A stretch of 64,000 bases of DNA from Planctomycetota bacterium. GTDB taxonomy: Bacteria > Planctomycetota > Phycisphaerae > Phycisphaerales > UBA1924. The stretch spans positions 107,167 through 171,166 of the forward strand of contig JAUZRR010000009.1 of NCBI GenBank assembly GCA_030950285.1, written 5' to 3'. Shown here piece after piece: positions 18,095-28,195 of this stretch. Position 1 is the first letter of the stretch. Each line of letters begins with the position of its first letter. Made by a program: the position numbers and the translations under genes. The notes under the pieces were generated by a model. It searched no databases and was not told the origin of the DNA. It worked only from the letters and a program-made list of their open reading frames with translations.

Positions 18095-18772
18095 CTATCG
18101 CTGCAGCACGTCAATCGCGACAAAGAACGACTGGAACGCGAGGTCAACTATGTAGAGCATCCCCGCGATCAGGAACGACGCAGAGATCACCACCCACGTC
18201 GAACCCAGCACCTCGCGGCGGCTTGACCAGTTGACCTTTTTCATCTCGCCGTCGGTCGCGATGAGAAACTCACAGCTCGAAGGCTTCGACCCGATAAACA
18301 GGAAGATCAACCCCGCGCCGACCAGCAGGACGGCACCCGCCGCTCCACCCTGCACATAGAGTTGATCGACCACGGGAATGGTCAGCACCGAGCGGATCTC
18401 GAGCGGAGTGTCGTAGCCGTTGGGCATCAATGCCTCAATATCGCTCGGCACCACCCCCTCGGCGAGCGCCGGGCTCTCGAGCGTCACCCTGGACGCAAAC
18501 TCTCCCCGGTCGAACGATTCCACCTGGATCGTCCCGACCTCGATCAGTTCGCCGGTGTCCTGCGAGGGTGCAAACGCCGTCAACGTCTCGCCAGGAGCCA
18601 ACGCCCCCTCGACGGCTTCGAGGGTCATCATCCAGCCCTTGGTCGGCAGGTTGATCGCGGCGGTTTCGCCCCAGACCCACGCCGCCGTCGCCAGCGCCAT
18701 CACGCCGAACGCGACCGCCGAGAGCACCCGCACCCAGTACCCTTGCCCCGGTTTGTAAATACCTAATCCCAT
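18095..18772 (-). CDS. secE: Preprotein translocase subunit SecE, enlarged
   Basis: A 225-residue SecE, about twice or more the normal length. The conserved core is at the C-terminus: EMKKVNWSSRREVLGSTWVVI followed by a membrane helix. In front are two extra membrane segments (VLSAVAFGVMALATAAWVW and GAVLLVGAGLIFLFIG) that enclose a ~100-residue loop, probably periplasmic. SecE clamps SecY in the Sec channel. It lies 91 bp upstream of nusG and next to tRNA-Trp, a conserved arrangement. Confidence 0.88.
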   Translation of the reverse strand: MGLGIYKPGQGYWVRVLSAVAFGVMALATAAWVWGETAAINLPTKGWMMTLEAVEGALAPGETLTAFAPSQDTGELIEVGTIQVESFDRGEFASRVTLESPALAEGVVPSDIEALMPNGYDTPLEIRSVLTIPVVDQLYVQGGAAGAVLLVGAGLIFLFIGSKPSSCEFLIATDGEMKKVNWSSRREVLGSTWVVISASFLIAGMLYIVDLAFQSFFVAIDVLQR

Positions 18773-18846
18773 GCAGATCTGCCCGCCTTGGTTGAGATCC
18801 TCAGCACGCCGGCAAACCCGGTCGGTCTGACTCTCGTTGCTTGAAC

Positions 18847-18918
<72 letters not shown>

Positions 18919-19005
18919 TCCGATCACGGCAGGCAAGCCGGGTGCTATGGCCCGTGCGACCGACCCCACCGGGCCGACCCGCACGCCTCCCGACGCCTGG
19001 GTGTG

Positions 19006-19188
19006 TTACTTGCGCTTGATCTTGTGCAGCGTGTGCTTGCGGAGACGGGGGCTGTACTTCTTGAGCCCCGCTTTGACGTTCTCGTCGATGCCGCCCTTGA
19101 CGTTGATCGACGTGCGATAGTTCAGGTCACCACACTCGGTGCACTGCAACCAGACATACTCGCGGGCGAGTGCTTTCTTCTTTGCCAT
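19006..19188 (-). CDS. rpmG: 50S ribosomal protein L33
   Basis: A 60-residue L33 with the typical C-terminal end [14 protein letters not shown]. Only the first half of the zinc ribbon is present (CTEC); the second pair is replaced ([10 protein letters not shown] has Ser and Leu where zinc-binding paralogues have Cys). It is therefore probably a partly zinc-independent form. AGAGGA precedes the ATG by eight bases. Confidence 0.95.
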   Translation of the reverse strand: MAKKKALAREYVWLQCTECGDLNYRTSINVKGGIDENVKAGLKKYSPRLRKHTLHKIKRK

Positions 19189-19240
19189 CGTCGCCGTCCT
19201 CTTTCAGGGAACGCCCTCGCCAAGGAGAACGCTCCGTTCG

Positions 19241-19277
19241 TAAAATCCGGCCCGACGGGGTCTCCCCATCGGGCCGG
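19241..19277 (-). terminator. Hairpin between tuf and rpmG
   Basis: On the minus strand CCGGCCCGATGGGG, loop AGA, then CCCCGTCGGGCCGG forms a 14-bp stem with one mismatch (19247-19277). It is followed by ATTTTA. It could be a rho-independent terminator or a partial attenuator that lowers transcription after tuf; the U-run is short. Confidence 0.6.
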
Positions 19278-19304
19278 GGTGTTCTGCATCACGGCTGGTC
19301 CGGA

Positions 19305-20522
<1,218 letters not shown>

Positions 20523-20777
20523 GGCAATGCCTCCAGCTGTCTCGACGGCCGACGCAAATCGGACCCGCGCGGGCCATCTCGGCCCTGAATAATGACTTCT
20601 TCAACCCGTCACGGCGACACCGGCCACACCGGCGCAGCAGAGACGCCACGATGATCGGCCCCGTCACACGGAGACCCGACCCTCAAACTGTATCCCACAA
20701 CGCCGCCCGCTTCTCCACCGGCAGACGACGAAGCCTCCAAAACGAGCCCCCGCGATCCGCGAGAAACCCGCCAAAAG

Positions 20778-20849
20778 AGCCGCTGGTGGGACTTGAACCC
20801 ACGACCTCACCCTTACCAAGGGTGCGCTCTACCACTGAGCTACAGCGGC
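20778..20849 (-). tRNA. tRNA-Thr (GGT anticodon)
   Basis: The minus strand gives acceptor GCCGCTG pairing with CAGCGGC, anticodon loop TTGGTAA (anticodon GGT), and T arm GTGGG-TTCAAGT-CCCAC. It lies upstream of tuf, matching the frequent tRNA-tuf order in bacteria. Confidence 0.97.
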
Positions 20850-20981
20850 GATCACCGCCCAAAAACGGGCAGAGCAACGATAATACCCCACCCCAAACCC
20901 GGGTCAATCGAACCGACACGCCGCATCATCGACCCGCCCGCACCCGTACACTCCGCAAAGAGCCGATTCTGGAGATCAATC

Positions 20982-22796
20982 TTGCCACGACAAGCCACGC
21001 TTCTCGTTCTTTTTCTGCTGATCGCGACACACCGGCTCGCACCGGTTGCTCTGGCCCAGAACGACCCCGCAACACCCGATCCCGACCCCGTCGCCACGAT
21101 ATGGGTCTGGCTCGCCGACGCCCCGGTCAACGACCGCGGGTTCCTCAACGCCCTCCCCAGCCCCGCCGCGGCGGCCTTCGACCTGGAACTGCAAGACCTC
21201 CGTATCACCAAAAACACAAGAAAGCCCCAGTCTCTGGCCCGCGCTGCCCTCGCCGCCCGCCTCGGGGCCCAACTGGCGTCGCTGCCCGCCGAGGAACGCC
21301 CGGCCCTCATCGAGTTTCTTGCCGAGCACGAGGAACTCGCCGCCGAGGTCGCCTTCCTCCTCGGCCCGCGCGACGACATCCCCGCGGCCTACCGAGTCCT
21401 CGCCAGGCTCATCGAGGCCCATGGCGACCGGGTCGCCGAGCTCGCCCCCCTCGCCGCGGCCATTTGCGCCGTCCACGATCAGCCCACACCCCGCCGGGTC
21501 AACGAGAACTCGGTCCCCCTGATCGACCCGGTCGAGCTCTTCGGCTACTACGCGACCAACCAGAGGCAGATGCGGTCGGACCTCACCAAAGCCCCCGCGA
21601 CCGTCCTGGTCCATCTCGCCGACGCCGCCGGGACGATCGAGGAGTACGACTGGGCGCGCAAACGCTACCTCCGGGACAAGGACCTCGGCAACCGCTACAA
21701 AGAGATCGTCTACGACTCTCGCGCGGGGGCCGAAGACGGCTACATCAAGAAGGTCACCGAAGCCGGGGGCTATTCACTCCAGACCATCCGCCAGTTCGGA
21801 GGCATCTGCGCCGATCAGGCCTACTTCGCCCTCAGCGTCGGCAAAGCCTGCGGCATCCCCGCCTGCTATGTGCGCGGCAAGGGCGGCGGCGTCTCCCACG
21901 CCTGGATCGGGTTTGTCGAGCAAAAAGGCCGCAAGAGCTCGCAGTGGAACTTCGATGCCGGACGCTACACCAGCTTCGAGGACGTGCAAGGCACCGTCCG
22001 CGACCCGCAGACCGGCGAGCACGTCCCCGACGCCTTTCTTGCGATCACCGCGATGAGCACCTTCGCGTCCCGGGACCAACGCCACCAGTCGGTCGCCCTC
22101 GCCGATGCCGCGATCCGGCTGGGATATCTCGCCTACATCAACAACACCGGCGGCGGCATCAACCCAGAAGTCGCCGCCCAACAGCTCGACCTCCTCGAAT
22201 CCGCACTCCGGACCGACGTGGGAAATCTGTCCGCGTGGCTCTTTGCCCGAAGGCTCGTCGCGACCCCGACCTCGTCGCTCGCACAGAAAGAGCACTGGAC
22301 CGCCGCGGTCGATCAGCTTGCCGCGCAGACCAACCCGGACTTTGCCTTCGAGATGATCGCCCCGATCTTTGCCGCCGAGACCGACCTCAACATCAGGTTC
22401 AATCTCTGGGACTGGGCCGCCACCCGGTTCGCCAGCCGGCCCGACCTGGCCGCCCGCGCCCGGCTCGCCCAGACCCGGCTCATGATCGAGCAAGGCCGCG
22501 AGCCCGACGCGATCATCGCCGCCCACGCGGTCTTTACCCAACACCCCAAAGCCGGCCCCTACGCCGTCGAGGCCCTCGCGCTGGCCGAGCACCTGCTCAC
22601 CGAGGCAGGCCGCCAGGACGAAGCGGTCGAGATGTACAAACAGGCCTTCGCCACCCTCAAGCCGCCCCGCCGTCTCGCAACCAACTTCCTCGAGCAGACC
22701 TCGTGGTTCCAGGTCGGCACCCGCTACGCCGAGCTGCTCGAAGCGGCCGGGGAATCCCGCAAGGCAGCAACCATTCAGAAACGCCTCGGTCGGTAG
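20982..22796 (+). CDS. Exported transglutaminase-like cysteine protease family protein
   Basis: A 604-residue product, starting at a TTG with GGAG seven bases upstream, which places a signal peptide (LLVLFLLIATHRLAPVALA) at the N-terminus. The longer frame from 20793 runs through tRNA-Thr and is rejected. A transglutaminase-like core near the middle shows the catalytic triad: Cys in GGICADQAYFA, His in GGVSHAWIGF, Asp in WNFDAGRY. The C-terminal ~250 residues look like TPR-type helical repeats. Such proteins may cleave or cross-link peptides outside the cytoplasm; no substrate is known. Confidence 0.75.
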   Translation: MPRQATLLVLFLLIATHRLAPVALAQNDPATPDPDPVATIWVWLADAPVNDRGFLNALPSPAAAAFDLELQDLRITKNTRKPQSLARAALAARLGAQLASLPAEERPALIEFLAEHEELAAEVAFLLGPRDDIPAAYRVLARLIEAHGDRVAELAPLAAAICAVHDQPTPRRVNENSVPLIDPVELFGYYATNQRQMRSDLTKAPATVLVHLADAAGTIEEYDWARKRYLRDKDLGNRYKEIVYDSRAGAEDGYIKKVTEAGGYSLQTIRQFGGICADQAYFALSVGKACGIPACYVRGKGGGVSHAWIGFVEQKGRKSSQWNFDAGRYTSFEDVQGTVRDPQTGEHVPDAFLAITAMSTFASRDQRHQSVALADAAIRLGYLAYINNTGGGINPEVAAQQLDLLESALRTDVGNLSAWLFARRLVATPTSSLAQKEHWTAAVDQLAAQTNPDFAFEMIAPIFAAETDLNIRFNLWDWAATRFASRPDLAARARLAQTRLMIEQGREPDAIIAAHAVFTQHPKAGPYAVEALALAEHLLTEAGRQDEAVEMYKQAFATLKPPRRLATNFLEQTSWFQVGTRYAELLEAAGESRKAATIQKRLGR

Positions 22797-22951
22797 AGCC
22801 ATCGCGGGGAGCTCGCCCGCGTGTGCCACGTCGGTCGAGCATACTTTCACGCCCCGATTCTCTGCATTTTCCCCTTGGCCGATCGGCTCTGTGCCGATAG
22901 CGTGAGAGAGAACATCCCGCACGTTCGCGCGGAAAGCCCAGGAGAACACCC

Positions 22952-25303
22952 ATGCGCCGCACGCTGATTTCACTGGCCGCCGCTGCCGGGCTTGCAACCC
23001 AGGCCAGCGCCACCTGGTCGATCATCCTCATCAACACCCGCACCGGCGAGATCGCGGTCGGCTCGGCGACGTGCCTGACCTCGTTTGACCTCCAAGCCGG
23101 GACGCCCGTCCTCATCCCGGGATTCGGGGCTGCGACCGCCCAGAGCTCCGTCGATCAGGGCGGATTCAACCGTGTCTTCATCCGCGACCGCCTGCTCGAA
23201 GGCGTCGACCCCAGCGAGATCATCACCCAGCTCGAAGGCTTCGACAACGGGCACCAAACCCGCCAGTACGGCATCGCCTCGACCCCGGGCGGGACCGCGA
23301 CCTTTACCGGCGACCGTGCCGGGTCGTGGGCCGGGGGCGTCACCGGCCGCGTCGGCGACGTCGTCTACGCCGTCCAGGGCAACGTCCTCACCGGCGCGCC
23401 CGTCGTCCTCGAAACCGAACAGACCATCGTCTCCTCGATCGACAGCGGGCTCGACCTGGCCGGCACGCTCATGCTCGCGATGGAAGAGGCCCGAACCTTC
23501 GGCGGCGACGGCCGATGCTCGTGCGACGGCCGCCCCGACGACTGCGGCTCACCCCCCGACGGCTACGACACCGAGACCGACAAAAGCGCACACATCGCCT
23601 ACATGCTCATCGCACGCACCGGCGACGGGTTCGGGTGCAACTCGGTCTACCGTATCGGCCGCGGAGCCTTCGGCGTCGCGGTCGGCGACTTTGACAGCGA
23701 CGACCGCACCGATGCGGTCGTCACCTCGCGCAACGATTCCATCCTCGGCCTGCTCCGCAACAGCGACCTCCACCAGAGCTACGTCACACTCGGCGAGGTC
23801 GAGCCCCTCTTTGCACTCACCGCCCCCAGCGGGATCGAAACCGCCGACCTCGACAAGGACGGCAACCTCGATCTCATCTACGCCTCGCCCCCCCAGGGCA
23901 GCATCGCGCTGAGCCTCGGCGACGGCAACGGCGGCTTTGCGTTCCCCTCGATCAAAGCCGCTGACGACGGCGCAAAATGGATCGCAATCGCCGACTTCGA
24001 CAACGACACCTGGCTCGATATCGCGGTGAGCAACAGCGACGCCGCGACCATCTCGATCTTCACCAACGACCAGACCGGCCGGGTCAGCCTCACCGCCACA
24101 CTCCCCGCGGGAACCACGCCCGAACGCATCATCGCCGCCGAGATCGACGGCTCGCCCGGCATCGACCTCGCCTGGCTCGACGAGGACGAAAGACTCATCC
24201 GTGTCTTCGCCAACGACGGCAACGGCGCGTTCGCCGAGTGGCGGACGCTCGCGACCCTCAACACACCCCTCGGGCTTACCGCTGCCGACTTCGACGGCGA
24301 CGGCCGCACCGACCTTGCCTCCGCCGACCGCATCGGAAGAGCCATCAGCGTCTACCGCCAGACCAGCGCAGGCGCCTTCGAGACCGCCCGCCTCGGCGAC
24401 GGCGCGACCTACACCGCGCTGGAAACCACAGACCTCAATCGCGACGGCCTGCCCGATCTCGTCGCAGTCTCCGACGGGCCGGCACGGCTCACCGTCCTGC
24501 TCGGTGCGCCCGGGCAAGACCCCCAGCCCGAAGGCACCTACACCACCAACAGCCCCAGCAACGACCTCGAACTCGCCGACTTCAACAACGACGGCTTTCT
24601 CGACGCGATCCACAACGTCCGCCAGGCCGGCGGCGCGATCGTTGTGCCCGGCGTTGACCCCGCCCTCGGCAACGGGTTCTTCAACAACGGGCAAGGCTGC
24701 GCCACCGCCGACTACCACATGGAGTTCAACATCGCGTTCCAGAGCCGCGAAAGCCCGGACCCCGTCGCCCAGCTCCACGACCTCTTCGACACCTGGCGCT
24801 CCGACCTCATCGGCATCACCGACGCGGTCCGCTCGGTCGCCGACCCGGGCACCGATCGCCTCCCCGTCGGCTCGACCACCACCATCACCATCGAGCCTCT
24901 CGACTGGCAGCAGTCCACCATCGGCCCGGGGCTCACCCTCTTTGCCCGCCACGCGGAAGGCTCGGACGGGCTGACCACCCTGGGCGCCACCACCGACCTC
25001 GGCGACGGGACCTACCAGATCGAAGTGAGTGCTGCCGATCTCCCCGTCGAATCCCGAGGCCACGACGCGATCGAGATCGTCGTCGAACAAATCGGCAAGA
25101 CCATCATCCTCATGCCCACCCTCAGCCTCACGATCACCCGTCCCGTCGCCGATTGGAACCAGGACGGCGTGGTTGACGCCGCCGACCTCGACGCCTTCCT
25201 CGCCGACTGGCTCGCCGACGACCCCGAGACCGACCTCACCGCCGACGGCACGCTCGACACCCGCGACCTCATCGCGTTTGTTCGGGCTTGGGCCGGGCAG
25301 TAA
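22952..25303 (+). CDS. Exported DUF1028 - VCBS/FG-GAP repeat - dockerin-like protein
   Basis: A 783-residue protein with a signal peptide ending QASA. Mature residues begin TWSIILINTRTGEIAVGSATC, the signature of DUF1028 (an Ntn-hydrolase-like fold). After ~230 residues come six or more VCBS/FG-GAP units (VAVGDFDSDDRTDAVV, ADLDKDGNLDLIYA, IADFDNDTWLDIAV, AADFDGDGRTDLAS, TDLNRDGLPDLVAV), which fold as a calcium-loaded beta-propeller. The C-terminal DWNQDGVVDAADLDAFL and DLTADGTLDTRDLIAF are dockerin-like loops. AGGAGA precedes the ATG. Fusion of DUF1028 to a propeller is unusual. Confidence 0.8.
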   Translation: MRRTLISLAAAAGLATQASATWSIILINTRTGEIAVGSATCLTSFDLQAGTPVLIPGFGAATAQSSVDQGGFNRVFIRDRLLEGVDPSEIITQLEGFDNGHQTRQYGIASTPGGTATFTGDRAGSWAGGVTGRVGDVVYAVQGNVLTGAPVVLETEQTIVSSIDSGLDLAGTLMLAMEEARTFGGDGRCSCDGRPDDCGSPPDGYDTETDKSAHIAYMLIARTGDGFGCNSVYRIGRGAFGVAVGDFDSDDRTDAVVTSRNDSILGLLRNSDLHQSYVTLGEVEPLFALTAPSGIETADLDKDGNLDLIYASPPQGSIALSLGDGNGGFAFPSIKAADDGAKWIAIADFDNDTWLDIAVSNSDAATISIFTNDQTGRVSLTATLPAGTTPERIIAAEIDGSPGIDLAWLDEDERLIRVFANDGNGAFAEWRTLATLNTPLGLTAADFDGDGRTDLASADRIGRAISVYRQTSAGAFETARLGDGATYTALETTDLNRDGLPDLVAVSDGPARLTVLLGAPGQDPQPEGTYTTNSPSNDLELADFNNDGFLDAIHNVRQAGGAIVVPGVDPALGNGFFNNGQGCATADYHMEFNIAFQSRESPDPVAQLHDLFDTWRSDLIGITDAVRSVADPGTDRLPVGSTTTITIEPLDWQQSTIGPGLTLFARHAEGSDGLTTLGATTDLGDGTYQIEVSAADLPVESRGHDAIEIVVEQIGKTIILMPTLSLTITRPVADWNQDGVVDAADLDAFLADWLADDPETDLTADGTLDTRDLIAFVRAWAGQ

Positions 25304-25562
25304 CAAGGATTCCCGGACGATCTGGGCAGATTCACTGGACAGCCCCCCCCACTTTCGGGCACACTGTGCGATAGCCCTCCCCGCCGACCAGCGCAGGGCT
25401 TACGGATTCACCCGGCACCACCGCCACCGTGGCAACACAAAGCCCCGAAAGGAGTTGTGCCGGGCAGCACACCGGTCCACCCGCGACGGCGAGGGGTTGT
25501 CGCGGCCGAACGGACCGGTTCGAGGTTCAATCGCGTTTTTCGCGGAAAGCAGGAGGTTCGAC

Positions 25563-27812
25563 ATGCGGAAGGTACTGGCACTGGCGATGCTGCTCGGGCT
25601 CACCCCCGGGCTCGCGGCTGCCCAGATCGACAACAACGACGTCCGCGACCAGGTCGCGTCCGCCTTTGAGCTCGCAAACTTCTCCATCCAGCGGCTCGAC
25701 GTACCGGACGGGAACATCGAGTTCGGGACCGACATCACCCTCAACGGCCTCGAGTACGAGGTCTGGGTCACGCCTCACTCCTTCCGCAGCGAAACCGCCT
25801 ACGCGATGGCCGGGGTCGACAACGGCCGTCTCGAACAGATCGAACTGCCCGCGCCGCTCACCGTCCGCGCCGAGCTGCTCGCTGCGCCCGACGCACGTGC
25901 CGCGGGCTCGCGCCTCGGCGGCGGGCTCCACCTGACCATCTCTCTGCCCGGGCCCGACGGGTTCGAGATCTGGACCGTCCAGCCCCTCTACGACGCCATC
26001 CCCGGCAGCGACCCCGCGCTCCACGTCGTCCACCGCGCAGACGATGTCAAACCCAACGAGCTCTACACCTGCGGCGTCAACGACCAACCCGGGAACATGC
26101 AACAAGGCCAACCCGGCGACGGCAACGGCGGCGGCACCCGGGCCTTCCTCGTCTGTGAACTCGCCTGCGAGGCAGACTGGGAGTACTACGGCCGCAACGG
26201 CAACAGCGAGAGCGACACCATCGCCGACATGGACAACATCATCGCCCGCAACTCGGCGATCTACGAGAACCAGTGCAACGTCACCTTCCAGATCCCCTAC
26301 TACCTCGTCTGGACAACCTCGGCTGACCCCTACACCTCCACCGACCCGAGCACACGCCTCGGCCAGATCCGCAACTGGTGGAACTCCAACCAGGGAGGCG
26401 TCCACCGCGATCTCGTCCATAACTTCACCGGCGCAAATATCAACGGCAGCGTCATCGGCGTCGCCTATCTCTCCGCGGTCTGTGGAAGCAACGGCTACGG
26501 CATGGTGCAGTCCCGCTACACCAGCGGCATCAACGCACGCACCGCGCTCTCGGCCCACGAGATGGGGCACAACTTCTCTGCCGGTCATTGCGACGGCAAC
26601 GGCGACTGCCACATCATGTGCTCCGGCCTCGGCGGGTGCAACGGCCTCGGAAACCCCGCGTTCTTCGGCGCACCCAGCGCAACCAGAATCACCAACTACG
26701 CCGCCAACCGGCCATGCCTCGACGAAGAAGGCATCCCCTACCCCTTCTTTGAACCATGGGACTCCACAACCATCAACGAAGCCTGGTGGGCAACCAACAC
26801 CGGCGGCGAGGTCAACGACCAGGCCGACAACGAGCCCAGCGGCCCCTACTCACTCAACCTCGACGGTGCCGACTCCATCACCACCGGAGACATCGACCTC
26901 TCCATCCTCAACGACGCCACCTTCGTCTCCTTCTACGTCCAGCATAAGGGCGTCGAGAACGGCGAAACACTCGTCGTCGAGTACTACGACATCCTCGGAA
27001 ACTGGAACGAACTCGCCACCATCACCTCCGACGGCAACGACCAGACCGACTTCACCTTCGTCAACGCCGAGGTCGATATCTTCGGCTGGTGGACCGGGTT
27101 CCAGCTCCGATTTACCGCCACCGGCTCTGACGGCACCGACGACTGGTACATCGACGATATCTCCATCGCGCCCTTCGCCGGAAACAACATCCCCTTCTAC
27201 GAGCCCTTCCAGGACTCCACCTTCGACACCACGTCAAGCTGGGCAGATATCAGCGGCGCAACAGTCTCCACCGACGGCACCAACGAGCCCAGCGATCCCT
27301 ACTCCATGAACCTCGACGGCACCGACTCGGCGACCAGCTACAACTTCCTCCTCACACTCGACGACTTCCCCGTCTTCCTCAGCTTCTACTCACAGCACAA
27401 GGGCGTGGACAACGGCGAACAGCTCGTCGTCGAATACCTCAGCGACGCCGGGGTGTGGCTCGAGTTTGCCACCATCACCTCGGATGGCAACGACCAGACA
27501 TCCTTCGATTTCAACCAGGACAGCCTCATATTCGACGCCTACCACGACGGGTTCGCCTTCCGCTTCCGAGCCCTCGGCAGCGACGACACCGACGACTGGT
27601 ACATCGACGACATCAGGCTCGGTGACGAGTTCACCCCGCCCGACGACTGCATCGCCGACTTCAACATGGACGGCACCGTCGACACCCAGGACGTCCTCGC
27701 GTTCCTCAACGCATGGACCGCCGGCGACAACTCCGCCGACATCAACGGCGACGGCGACGTCAACACCCAGGACGTCCTCCTCTTCCTCAACCTCTGGAAC
27801 ATCGGATGCTAA
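25563..27812 (+). CDS. Secreted metalloprotease (M12B/reprolysin-like) with two repeat modules and dockerin-like tail
   Basis: A 749-residue protease with signal peptide MRKVLALAMLLGLTPGLAAA. The zinc site is HEMGHNFSAGHC (HExxHxxGxxH) with the Met-turn HIMC, placing it in the metzincin M12 group. A ~200-residue propeptide probably precedes the catalytic domain. After it come two ~170-residue beta-sandwich modules (each with YSLNLDG or YSMNLDG, SFYxQHKGV, TSDGNDQT and DDWYIDDI). The tail is a double dockerin-like EF-hand (DFNMDGTVDTQDVLAFLNAW, DINGDGDVNTQDVLLFLNLW). AGGAGG lies six bases before the ATG. It is followed by a subtilase with the same C-terminal architecture. Confidence 0.85.
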   Translation: MRKVLALAMLLGLTPGLAAAQIDNNDVRDQVASAFELANFSIQRLDVPDGNIEFGTDITLNGLEYEVWVTPHSFRSETAYAMAGVDNGRLEQIELPAPLTVRAELLAAPDARAAGSRLGGGLHLTISLPGPDGFEIWTVQPLYDAIPGSDPALHVVHRADDVKPNELYTCGVNDQPGNMQQGQPGDGNGGGTRAFLVCELACEADWEYYGRNGNSESDTIADMDNIIARNSAIYENQCNVTFQIPYYLVWTTSADPYTSTDPSTRLGQIRNWWNSNQGGVHRDLVHNFTGANINGSVIGVAYLSAVCGSNGYGMVQSRYTSGINARTALSAHEMGHNFSAGHCDGNGDCHIMCSGLGGCNGLGNPAFFGAPSATRITNYAANRPCLDEEGIPYPFFEPWDSTTINEAWWATNTGGEVNDQADNEPSGPYSLNLDGADSITTGDIDLSILNDATFVSFYVQHKGVENGETLVVEYYDILGNWNELATITSDGNDQTDFTFVNAEVDIFGWWTGFQLRFTATGSDGTDDWYIDDISIAPFAGNNIPFYEPFQDSTFDTTSSWADISGATVSTDGTNEPSDPYSMNLDGTDSATSYNFLLTLDDFPVFLSFYSQHKGVDNGEQLVVEYLSDAGVWLEFATITSDGNDQTSFDFNQDSLIFDAYHDGFAFRFRALGSDDTDDWYIDDIRLGDEFTPPDDCIADFNMDGTVDTQDVLAFLNAWTAGDNSADINGDGDVNTQDVLLFLNLWNIGC

Positions 27813-27865
27813 AGACTCTCCTGCGAACGTAAGGTTCCAGAACACACGTGCTCACACCCATCCAT

Positions 27866-27899
27866 GCCCCGGGGCCCTCGCGCCCCGGGGCTTTGTTTT
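27866..27899 (+). terminator. Rho-independent terminator after the metalloprotease
   Basis: GCCCCGGGG and CCCCGGGGC form a strong stem with a short loop, followed by TTTGTTTT. It lies 54 bp after the metalloprotease stop and separates it from the subtilase gene. The rest of 27813-28195 holds no gene. Confidence 0.8.
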
Positions 27900-28195
27900 G
27901 CAGACCCAGAACGTACAGGGATCCGCCGCCGCCTGAGAGCCGTACTCTGGGACGTAGCTCCACGCCGCGTCGCGGCAAACGGGTGTTGTGGTTCAGGCGG
28001 CCCGGCGTTCTCCCGGGGCCTCGCCAGAACCCGACCATTCGGCGCACCCGTACCGCTCGATGGGCGTGCTGCAACATTTGCCCGGCCTTCTCCTCGCAGA
28101 AAGCCGACCAACAACCGACAGGGTCGCTTGTCTTGAGAGGGGGAATCTCTCGGGCGCTCGCACCCAAACATTCGCAAACGCGGAGGATCCTGCCC

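Noticed and set aside
22882..22898. Hairpin ATCGGC-TCTGT-GCCGAT as a terminator
   Set aside because: Short stem and no T-run; not enough to call a feature.
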